Positions 35,478-42,470 of a stretch of 64,000 bases of DNA are shown piece after piece; within the stretch, counting starts at the first letter, position 1; the number at the start of each line of letters is the position of its first letter. The DNA is from Rhodobacter sp. (lineage in GTDB: Bacteria; Pseudomonadota; Alphaproteobacteria; Rhodobacterales; Rhodobacteraceae), in contig JASJDP010000001.1 of the NCBI GenBank assembly GCA_030065095.1, positions 62,001 to 126,000 on the forward strand, in the 5' to 3' direction. Position numbers and translations under genes: made by a program. A model generated the notes under the pieces. The model ran no database searches, was not told the origin of the DNA, and worked only from the letters and a program-made list of their open reading frames with translations.

Positions 35478-36503
35478 TTGGAAACGCCAAGCTTCTGGAT
35501 TGATCATTTCACGCCTGGTGATGAAGAAATCTACAATCGATTCATTGCGTTGAGACCCGCCGATTGCTTCGAAGCACTTGAGGAGATCGGCGCCCCGCGA
35601 ATTAAAGGGGTGAGGTTCGAAAGCCCCGAAAACCGTGTTTTCGGCTTTGGAGATCTGGTCCTCAAATTCTTCCGGCCTGACCGCTGGAGCCTCGACGCAT
35701 TAAAGGATGAACTTCAGTTCCTCGAAGACCTTCGCGACGCAGAGGTCCCGTTCGTCAGGCCCGTCGGCAAAATCGGCACCTGGCGAGGCATTCACTACTT
35801 GGCTTTCCACACCATCCCAAAGCCCTATGAAACCGACCCCAAGGTTCTTAAAGAGCCGGACGTTCGGAAGATGGTGCATATCGTCGCCAAAATCCATGAG
35901 GTCGGGGCGTTGCGAGATGCCCATGCAAGACCCCGGTTCGATTTGAGAGCCATGTGTGACGGCAGTTTCGAGATCATTCTTCGAAACGATTTCCTGCCGA
36001 AAACACTGCGCAAGCAGTACAAGGACGCAATCGACAGATTGGCCGACCTCGCAGAGGCCTTCGGGACGATCCCCTTACAGCGAATTCACGGCGACAGTTT
36101 CAGCGGGAACGCTCTTTGGCGGCCTGATGGGCCCGTTTTCATGGATCTGGACGACTTCCAGATGGGCCCGACGGCGATGGATATCCCGCTCCTCAGCTTT
36201 CCCTGGCGACTTGATACTCTCTCTGACTCGATGGACCGCAAAGAGCGTCGCGTCATACAGCATCGGCTGGTTCTGGACATGTACCGCCAGGTTCGGCCGT
36301 TCGAGGAGGCATGGGAACCGCTGATACCGCTGACGCGAGGCTGCCGAAACGTCCTCTTCGACGCGTGGCTTTCGGCCCGCTGGAACGAACCTGGCTTCAA
36401 CGAAATCTACGAAGACGACGATCTCATGGACGAGCAATGGTGGTCAGGCGCCGTAAAAGGTCTGGAGCGCGCGGCCGAAGACCACTTGAAAGGGTGGCCC
36501 TGA
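35478..36503 (+). CDS. SrkA/RdoA-like (APH-fold) protein kinase
   Basis: 341 residues with the aminoglycoside-phosphotransferase fold used by the stress kinase SrkA (YihE). Catalytic loop RIHGDSFSGNALW (HGD at 204-206, Asn211) and metal site FMDLDDFQMGPTAMD (Asp223/Asp225) are intact; VLKFFRPDRW near 62-71 carries the likely ATP-binding Lys. SrkA phosphorylates Ser/Thr in proteins; small-molecule substrates are possible too. The start is TTG at 35478, as no ATG or GTG is suitably placed. It precedes the repeat-protein gene by 119 bases on the same strand, so it may or may not belong to that cluster. Confidence 0.82.
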   Translation: METPSFWIDHFTPGDEEIYNRFIALRPADCFEALEEIGAPRIKGVRFESPENRVFGFGDLVLKFFRPDRWSLDALKDELQFLEDLRDAEVPFVRPVGKIGTWRGIHYLAFHTIPKPYETDPKVLKEPDVRKMVHIVAKIHEVGALRDAHARPRFDLRAMCDGSFEIILRNDFLPKTLRKQYKDAIDRLADLAEAFGTIPLQRIHGDSFSGNALWRPDGPVFMDLDDFQMGPTAMDIPLLSFPWRLDTLSDSMDRKERRVIQHRLVLDMYRQVRPFEEAWEPLIPLTRGCRNVLFDAWLSARWNEPGFNEIYEDDDLMDEQWWSGAVKGLERAAEDHLKGWP

Positions 36504-36622
36504 GAAGCGCTCTGCAAGTTCCGCCATGGGGTAGCAATTGCCTTATTTGACAACCTGGCCTATAGTTTGCAGAGTTTAGGGATATCATTCATCGACCGAA
36601 TTCGAAGCAGAGGCAATCCAAT

Positions 36623-37234
36623 ATGAGCAACGGCAAAAAGTCTAAGCCCGCAAAGAGCACCGAAACAGCAACCAATATCGATCCTTCCGCCGCAGGCCAA
36701 GATCGTATCCGAGCGCTTTCTGCACTCAGCGAGGATGTTCTCTCGGCGCGGCTCAAGGACCGGATGCGGGCCATTTCAGCCCTTAGTGACGACACTCTCT
36801 CGGCACGGCTCAAGGATCGGATGCGAGCCATCTCGGCGCTGAGCGAAGACGTGCTTTCCGCGCGGCTCAAGGATCGCATGCGGGCCATCTCGGCGCTGAG
36901 CGAGGACGTGCTTTCCGCGCGGCTCAAGGATCGCATGCGGGCCATCTCGGCGCTGAGCGAAGACGTGCTGGCCGCGCGGCTCAAGGACCGCATGCGGGCC
37001 ATCTCGGCGCTGAGCGAGGACGTGCTTTCCGCGCGGCTCAAGGATCGTATGCGGGCCATCTCGGCGCTGAGCGGGGACGTGCTGGCCGCGCGGCTCAAGG
37101 ACCGGATGCGGGCCATCTCGGCGCTGAGCGACGACACGTTGGCCGCCAGGCTGAAAGACAGGATGCGCGCGATCTCGGCCCTTAGCGAAGATATCCTCTC
37201 TGCCAGGCTGAAAGACAGGATGCGGGAAGGTTGA
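36623..37234 (+). CDS. Nine-repeat protein, candidate multi-core peptide precursor
   Basis: 203 residues. A 26-residue N-terminal segment rich in Lys, Ser, Thr and Ala (MSNGKKSKPAKSTETAT onwards) is followed by exactly nine tandem 19-residue units, then DRMREG. The most common unit is DRMRAISALSEDVLSARLK. Units vary only at a few places (E/D or G at 11, V/T/I at 13, S/A at 15; the first unit has DRIRALSALS). Each unit has three Arg, one Lys and usually one Met, and would form an amphipathic helix. No family is recognised. GAGG lies about nine bases before the ATG. Modifying-type enzymes follow on the same strand, so a RiPP precursor is the leading idea; a structural repeat protein is the alternative. 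Confidence 0.75.
   Translation: MSNGKKSKPAKSTETATNIDPSAAGQDRIRALSALSEDVLSARLKDRMRAISALSDDTLSARLKDRMRAISALSEDVLSARLKDRMRAISALSEDVLSARLKDRMRAISALSEDVLAARLKDRMRAISALSEDVLSARLKDRMRAISALSGDVLAARLKDRMRAISALSDDTLAARLKDRMRAISALSEDILSARLKDRMREG
36701..37213 (+). repeat. Nine tandem 57-bp coding repeats
   Basis: Each unit is 57 bases and encodes 19 residues; a tenth unit is cut after DRM. Units 3-7 are nearly identical in DNA. The last two, and the first, carry many synonymous differences (for example CTGAAAGACAGG in place of CTCAAGGATCGC) while keeping the peptide, which shows selection on the protein. There are no spacers, so it is not a CRISPR array. Confidence 0.95.
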
Positions 37235-37299
37235 CATCGAGGATTTGCCCGGGAATGGCGGTGCCCTGAAGGGTGCCCCTACCGAGCGAAGCCGATGGA

Positions 37300-38613
37300 A
37301 TGAAGGTTGAACCGTCACTGTACAGCCTTGCCCCGAACTTGCGGCTGGGGCGGATCGGACAGCAATATTATATGTATGACGGGGGATTGGGACTTCGGCG
37401 TCTTGCGCAGTACAAATCGATACCGATTTCCGCAGGCGATCACGATACCCTTCAGGCGATAAGCGATCTGGATCTTCCGGCGTCGCTGGACACCATCCGC
37501 GAACACCTGAAAGAGCGAAACCTCAAGGCGACCAAGGTTGACCCTCTCGTCAAGGACCGGCTGATTGTAGAACATGTGGCGGAGTCCAAAGCGCTCACCG
37601 CCAGGTCCTTTGTCCGTGGGCTTTATGCCGACCGCTTCGAACAACGAGACATGGCGCGCATTGTTCAAGCGGCGACCTTCTTCAACGTCCCGCAGGATCT
37701 TGGTGCGGCAACGCCGGTTGTCGGCATCAAGGGAGTGCCCCTTTCAACCTTGTCCCGAAACAAGGGCACCGAGGCGGCGCCCGACTATCTGAGGCACCTA
37801 AGCGGGGGCTTCGCCAACTGGTTCGACATCCATCGCGATGGCGTCTTTTCCGATCTGTGCCTCGGAAGCGGCGTGCCGACGATCGCTCAGGATCTGGTCA
37901 TTGCAGACCTCGGCAACTTCGACTTCCAGGATGACACGCTCGCGACGATATTCGGCAAGGTAGATCAAAGCGTTTGCGATGAGTTTCTGGAGGCGGGCGT
38001 CAGGCCGCTGTTCGTCGGCGGCGACCACGCGATCACCTTTCCGGTCGTCGACGCGCTCCAGAAAAGGATACCCGATCTGGGGTTGCTTCATCTGGACGCG
38101 CACCACGATGTCCTCTTCGGCGACCATATCCAATACTCTCATGCATCGGTCATATCGAACCTTATATTCTATTCCGGGATAGACACGGTATTCTCGTTCG
38201 GCCTGCGCACCCGCGCGGACCTCGTCGGACCGCAAACCTCCGATTTACTCAAACTTCCGCATGCACGTCGATGGTGGAGCCGGGCCTCGACCATCAACGA
38301 CTGCAGACGCTACCTGATGTCACCGTCGCTTCTGGACACCCTGCTGAAGGACGACGCGGATCGCCCGTACTTCCTGACGATCGACCTCGATGTGCTTTCC
38401 CCAGACGCGATTTCGGGTCGTGTGATGACCCCGGTGCCCGACGGGCTTTCGTGGAGCGAATTCTTCGGCCTTCTGGAAGCCTTGTTCGAGCGTCTGGACA
38501 TAGTAGGGTGTGACATAACCGAGTTGAATCCGTACTTTGGCACAGCCAATGAGCAAACGAACGAGGCACTATGCTTGCTACTCCTTTATCTGATCGAAAA
38601 ACTTGGCCGCTGA
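37300..38613 (+). CDS. Arginase-family (ureohydrolase) protein with N-terminal extension; candidate peptide arginase
   Basis: 437 residues from ATG 37300 (a GTG at 37273 is also possible). The C-terminal 300 residues are a complete ureohydrolase with all six manganese ligands: His243 in GGDHAIT, DAHHD at 266-270, and DLD at 362-364; ITELNPYFGT is the conserved C-terminal motif. Normal arginases are 300-330 residues. The extra 136 N-terminal residues include ISAGDHDTLQAISDLDLPAS, then TIREHLKE and DPLVKDRLIVE, a pattern resembling PqqD-like RiPP recognition elements. Peptide arginases that turn Arg into ornithine in RiPPs are known (landornamide, enteropeptin). Its position just after the Arg-rich repeat gene suggests that role; hydrolysis of free arginine or agmatine is the alternative. 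Confidence 0.8.
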   Translation: MKVEPSLYSLAPNLRLGRIGQQYYMYDGGLGLRRLAQYKSIPISAGDHDTLQAISDLDLPASLDTIREHLKERNLKATKVDPLVKDRLIVEHVAESKALTARSFVRGLYADRFEQRDMARIVQAATFFNVPQDLGAATPVVGIKGVPLSTLSRNKGTEAAPDYLRHLSGGFANWFDIHRDGVFSDLCLGSGVPTIAQDLVIADLGNFDFQDDTLATIFGKVDQSVCDEFLEAGVRPLFVGGDHAITFPVVDALQKRIPDLGLLHLDAHHDVLFGDHIQYSHASVISNLIFYSGIDTVFSFGLRTRADLVGPQTSDLLKLPHARRWWSRASTINDCRRYLMSPSLLDTLLKDDADRPYFLTIDLDVLSPDAISGRVMTPVPDGLSWSEFFGLLEALFERLDIVGCDITELNPYFGTANEQTNEALCLLLLYLIEKLGR

Positions 38614-38614
38614 C

Positions 38615-39247
38615 ATGGTAGAACTCATAGGAAACGAATACTTCGCGACGCCTATCTGGCATGCGGACTTTGAGGAATCCTCGGACCTGAACGCGCAGCT
38701 CGCGGAAGTCGTGGACGACCTTTACAAAGATGGCTCTCGCGGTTGGTCCGAGGACAGGGTCGGAGGATGGCAAAGCTCGCTGGACATGCATCGCGACCCC
38801 CGCTTTGGCCCGTTCACGGCATTGATCCGCGAAATCATGTCGGAGATCGAGACATTCTACAGAATCGATCCGGAGTTCGAGCTTTGCATCGAATCCTGCT
38901 GGGCCAATGTCCTTGAAGGACGCCATAGCAATGCCTTTCACACACACGCCGGCGCCGACTTCGCCGGGGTCTACTATGTCAGGGTGCCGAAAGGCTCGGG
39001 CACCATTCGGTTCAGGGATCCACGGCAGCAGCCGGGACTGTTTTCGCCTCCGATCGAGAAGTTTACGACCTATACGGCCCAGGCCGTGGACTTCTTCCCC
39101 GTAGAGGGGCGCCTGCTGCTTTTCCCCGGCTGGCTCGAGCACGAGGTTCGGGCCAACGATATCGACAGCGACGACGAGACCCGAATATCCATCTCGTTCA
39201 ATCTTGAATGCTTTCGCAAGTCGTGGATCGAAAAGCTGGGTCTGTGA
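38615..39247 (+). CDS. 2-oxoglutarate/Fe(II)-dependent oxygenase (TIGR02466/PF13759-like)
   Basis: 210 residues. Family blocks are WQSSLDMHRD near 52, FHTHAGADFAGVYYV (108-122) with metal-ligand candidates His109 and His111, LFPGWLEHEV with His176, and DDETRISISFN with the 2-oxoglutarate-binding Arg190. ATG at 38615 follows the arginase stop by one base; no good ribosome site, so translation is probably coupled. Hydroxylates an unknown substrate; the neighbours point to the repeat peptide. Its TGA overlaps the next ATG. Confidence 0.8.
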   Translation: MVELIGNEYFATPIWHADFEESSDLNAQLAEVVDDLYKDGSRGWSEDRVGGWQSSLDMHRDPRFGPFTALIREIMSEIETFYRIDPEFELCIESCWANVLEGRHSNAFHTHAGADFAGVYYVRVPKGSGTIRFRDPRQQPGLFSPPIEKFTTYTAQAVDFFPVEGRLLLFPGWLEHEVRANDIDSDDETRISISFNLECFRKSWIEKLGL

Positions 39248-39795
39248 TGGACAGCCCCCCTTCGCTTCACCGGCACGTTCAGGATGGCTCTGACGTCTTG
39301 ATCTGGGACGGGTTGTTCAGCCCCGATTTTGTCACGTCTCTGTACAAGACGCTGAACAACACCGAGTACGACTCGCTGTCCGGGGACCAAGCCTACCGCA
39401 GTTGGGTATGCCCATTTGATGTCGAGGACTTCTCGGGCCATCCGCTCTTTCAGCGCACCTGCGAGGCCTTTGCAGAGGAACACCCGGGCTTGCAACCCAA
39501 GTGTCTGTCCGCAAAAGCGCAAGTCCTCACTTTCGGCGATTTCGTTCCGCTTCAGGCCCCGCTGTACGATAGCGATGTTCGATCCGTCCTTTACTTTGCA
39601 AATTCCGAGTGGCGCGAGGAATGGGCCGCCGAGACGATACTCTTTTCGAAAGATCAGGGCGGGGCCCTTGCCATTCCGCCCAAGCCCGGTCGCGTTGCGT
39701 TGTTCCAAGCCAACCAGACGCGACGGTTGGGCGTGCCTTCGAGACTGACTCATCTGACAAGCGTGGTGGTGCAGTTCGAGGTAGAGATGCAATGA
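39247..39795 (+). CDS. 2OG-oxygenase-like protein lacking iron ligands (probable pseudo-enzyme)
   Basis: 182 residues, clearly a paralogue of the two genes that follow: shared blocks are REW-type RSWVCPFDVEDF, SVLYFANSEWREEWAAET and PKPGRVALFQANQTRRLG. The catalytic HxD of the paralogues is replaced here by QAP (103-105), the distal His by Thr158, and the 2-oxoglutarate Arg region (RYTISLR in the last paralogue) by LTSVVVQ. It therefore probably cannot hold iron and may serve as a substrate-binding or scaffolding subunit. ATG at 39247 in a TGATG overlap; GTG at 39244 is possible. Ends in an ATGA overlap. Confidence 0.75.
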   Translation: MDSPPSLHRHVQDGSDVLIWDGLFSPDFVTSLYKTLNNTEYDSLSGDQAYRSWVCPFDVEDFSGHPLFQRTCEAFAEEHPGLQPKCLSAKAQVLTFGDFVPLQAPLYDSDVRSVLYFANSEWREEWAAETILFSKDQGGALAIPPKPGRVALFQANQTRRLGVPSRLTHLTSVVVQFEVEMQ

Positions 39796-40382
39796 CACCG
39801 CAACGCTTCGCGAAGGTCGACGGCCTGGACCTGTTCGTCTTCGACCACCTTCTCGATGATGCGTCCGTCGGCAAGATTGACAGACAGGTCCGGAACCTGG
39901 GCTTCAGTTCGCGGAACAGCTCCAACAAGAAAAGCGAAATGTTCCGCGAATGGGCCGCCCAATTGGATGTCGCGGACTTTCGATCTCATCCGGTCTACAT
40001 CGCCGCGCGCGACGGATTGGCATTCCTGTATCCCGAGCTCGAGTTCGAATTCTGGGATGTCCATTGCAACAATACGATTTTCGGAGACTGGGCATTCGCC
40101 CATAGGGATTCCAACGAGCGCGGGGCATATTCGGCCCTGTACTATGCAAATGAGCATTGGGATCAAAGCTGGTTCAGCGAAACGGTATTCTACGCGGCGG
40201 GCGAACCCGTCGTGGCAGTGTCGGTTCGGCCGGGTCGCCTTGTCTTGTTCGACAGTCGGATCGAACATCGCGCGGGGGTTCCGTCGATGAACTGCCCCGC
40301 GCAGCGTTTCACCCTCAGTCTACGCTTCAACGCCAGCAGCGTAGGACGTTGCACACTCGACCTGACACCGGAGACCTTTTGA
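39792..40382 (+). CDS. 2-oxoglutarate/Fe(II)-dependent oxygenase, paralogue 2
   Basis: 196 residues. Iron triad intact: AHRDSNERGAYSALYYAN gives His104 and Asp106, and RIEHRAGVPS gives His159; a 2-oxoglutarate Arg lies in QRFTLSLRF (172 or 178). The fold resembles the prolyl-4-hydroxylase-like 2OG-Fe(II) family. N-terminal FREWAAQLDVADFRSHP parallels the neighbours, so the three small oxygenase-like genes arose by tandem duplication. Expected to hydroxylate an unactivated C-H bond, perhaps of the repeat peptide. ATGA overlap with the previous gene. Confidence 0.8.
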   Translation: MTPQRFAKVDGLDLFVFDHLLDDASVGKIDRQVRNLGFSSRNSSNKKSEMFREWAAQLDVADFRSHPVYIAARDGLAFLYPELEFEFWDVHCNNTIFGDWAFAHRDSNERGAYSALYYANEHWDQSWFSETVFYAAGEPVVAVSVRPGRLVLFDSRIEHRAGVPSMNCPAQRFTLSLRFNASSVGRCTLDLTPETF

Positions 40383-40385
40383 ACA

Positions 40386-40964
40386 ATGCATGGTTTCTCT
40401 TCCACCCGGCAGCTCGACATTCAGGGCCTTCCCGTTTTCATCTTTGACACCCACTTGCCTCCCGAGACCATAGACGCGACGTACCAGGATCTGGTCAACC
40501 GACGGTACGATTCGGACCACGCAAGCAGCAAGGCGACCAGGGACTATCGCGAGTGGGTGAGCGAAATGGATCTGGAAACCTTTCGACAGGACAGTCTCTA
40601 CGCGGCGATGAGCAGGCTGGTGGAAAAGTGCTTTCCGGACGAGGACATCAGCTTTTTCTCGGTCTTCTGCAATTGCATCAGCTATGGATGCCACACGTTC
40701 ATGCACCAGGACGGCGGTGAAGACTGTTTCTCCGCGCTTTATTATGCGAATCCCGAATGGAATGTGGATTGGGGTGGAGAAACCACCTTTTTTGATGACG
40801 ATGGCGATGCCATCGCCTGCATTGCGCCGGTACCCGGGCGGATTATCGTCCTCGACGGGCGAATACAGCATCGTGCCGGCATGCCTTCAAGATCCTGCCC
40901 ACGCAGGCGGTACACCATAAGCCTGCGATGCGATCTTGAAGAGGGCGCAGCCCGCCGGTCATGA
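40386..40964 (+). CDS. 2-oxoglutarate/Fe(II)-dependent oxygenase, paralogue 3
   Basis: 192 residues. MHQDGGEDCFSALYYANPEW supplies His107 and Asp109, RIQHRAGMPS supplies His162, and RRRYTISLR carries the 2-oxoglutarate Arg, so the active site is complete. The shared N-terminal block is YREWVSEMDLETFRQD. It starts three bases after the previous stop. Together with 39792 and the degenerate 39247 it forms a tandem paralogous trio; different members may act on different residues. The next gene begins 89 bases downstream. Confidence 0.8.
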   Translation: MHGFSSTRQLDIQGLPVFIFDTHLPPETIDATYQDLVNRRYDSDHASSKATRDYREWVSEMDLETFRQDSLYAAMSRLVEKCFPDEDISFFSVFCNCISYGCHTFMHQDGGEDCFSALYYANPEWNVDWGGETTFFDDDGDAIACIAPVPGRIIVLDGRIQHRAGMPSRSCPRRRYTISLRCDLEEGAARRS

Positions 40965-41053
40965 GACAATGACAGCGACGGTCAGGACATCCTCGGGCAA
41001 AATCGCGCCGCGCCGAACGCGCCGACGCCACTGATACCGATCGGAATGCTGCG

Positions 41054-42427
41054 ATGTCGGAGAGGACCATACTTGACGCGCATCTCGAAGAACACGAACG
41101 GCTCCTTCGAATTGCCAGGCACATGGCCGAATTCGCGGGGTCGGACGGATGGCCTTGTCTGACAACGCTGGATTCGTCGCTGGAAACCGATCAGGATCTG
41201 CAGACCATGACGTCCGAGATCCGCGCCAGGTATCTCGAAGGCCTCTCTGAGATCACCTCGCGCCGGTGGCGCACGCCGCCAGACGGGATCGCCATGCCCT
41301 TTCCGGGCGGTGGCGAGCCCTACGCGTACACTTACGACCGGCAACATCCTCCCAAGGCGCTGGAATCGCGGATGACGACGACGGAGCAGACCGGCGTCAT
41401 GTTATGCTCCTCCGGTATGGCCGCGCTCAATGTCGTGTTCCAGGCCTTCAACTTCTTGATGGATCGCCGACGGACGCTTGTCGCCTTTGCAAGCTATTTC
41501 GAGACGCTCTCGCTGCTTAGGATCGGTCCGTTCTCTGATCGCTGGTCACGCGCTCGCTCGGAAACCGAGCTTTCGGAATTGATCATGGACGGTAAGGTCG
41601 GCATCGTCCTTCTGGAGCCTGTGCACTATAATTGGCAACTGGTTGCGACAGACTGGACAGACATCGTGACGGCCCTGTCCGACTGCGATCACCCTCCCAT
41701 CGTGGTTCTGGACACGACGTTGTCGGGGGACTGCGCAATGCAGACTTCTCTGATCGAGCGACTTCGATCCGTGACACCGGCACTCATCTGCATCCGGTCC
41801 GGGATCAAGCTCGATCAGCAAGGATTGGAACTTGCCAATCTCGGTATCGTCGAATTTTGGTGCGACGACCCGCAATTGCTGGAAAAGGTCGGTTCCACTC
41901 TGAAAACCTGTCGCTCGATATGCGGTGCCACCCTCACTTGGCCGGATGCCTGCGCCCTGGCACCCGAGCCCATATTCGGCCCGGAGTCCTTTAGAACCTA
42001 CAGCGGCCTCGTTTTCGAAACCGCACGGGATCTTTTCGACCGGTTGAAGCAATCGGGCGAGTTGTTCGCTTCGGTCTCGCATCCTGAACCGCCATGGCCT
42101 GCCCCTCTCGTCGTCATGGAACTCGCGGACGGAGGATCTGACAATTACCGCGACCTGGCCACGCTTCTGGATCACGAGCAGAGACGCCGAGGTTTACACT
42201 GGCAGATGTCGGGCAGTTTCGGATTTCGCACACATCGCTACGAGACGATCCTGCCGGAGGAACTGCTACGGCCCGGCGAAACCCATTCCGGTGCGTTGAA
42301 GATCGCGGCGGGATGCTACGCCGGGGCGCGCCACGAAGGTATAATCGAATTACTGTTGGAGCTTTCGTCCTACCCGGACCTGCAGACGGCGGGACAAAAA
42401 CTGGGGCGCCGTCATTATGCCTGCTAG
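41054..42427 (+). CDS. Fold-type-I PLP-dependent enzyme (Cys/Met metabolism-like)
   Basis: 457 residues. The core resembles the cystathionine gamma-synthase family: phosphate-binding CSSGMAALN near 118-126, cofactor Asp220 in VVLDTTLSGD, and PLP-lysine candidate Lys252 in IRSGIKLDQQG. Divergence from standard members is strong (no AxGG-type or YxR motif is obvious). The N-terminal 75 residues are an added helical segment. Such enzymes carry out beta- or gamma-eliminations and replacements. Target unknown; it may act on a free amino acid or on the peptide. Same strand as the oxygenases, 89 bases after them. Confidence 0.72.
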   Translation: MSERTILDAHLEEHERLLRIARHMAEFAGSDGWPCLTTLDSSLETDQDLQTMTSEIRARYLEGLSEITSRRWRTPPDGIAMPFPGGGEPYAYTYDRQHPPKALESRMTTTEQTGVMLCSSGMAALNVVFQAFNFLMDRRRTLVAFASYFETLSLLRIGPFSDRWSRARSETELSELIMDGKVGIVLLEPVHYNWQLVATDWTDIVTALSDCDHPPIVVLDTTLSGDCAMQTSLIERLRSVTPALICIRSGIKLDQQGLELANLGIVEFWCDDPQLLEKVGSTLKTCRSICGATLTWPDACALAPEPIFGPESFRTYSGLVFETARDLFDRLKQSGELFASVSHPEPPWPAPLVVMELADGGSDNYRDLATLLDHEQRRRGLHWQMSGSFGFRTHRYETILPEELLRPGETHSGALKIAAGCYAGARHEGIIELLLELSSYPDLQTAGQKLGRRHYAC

Positions 42428-42470
42428 GCGAAAGGCTGACGATTGCCGGCCGGTGTAGTTTGAGGAACCG

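Noticed and set aside
36701-37213. CRISPR-like tandem repeats
   Set aside because: 57-base units are directly adjacent with no spacers, keep one reading frame and encode the same peptide; no cas genes are nearby.
36589-37318. Two long minus-strand repetitive frames opposite the repeat gene
   Set aside because: They are open only because the repeat unit lacks stops in those frames; the synonymous pattern of changes fits the plus-strand frame alone.
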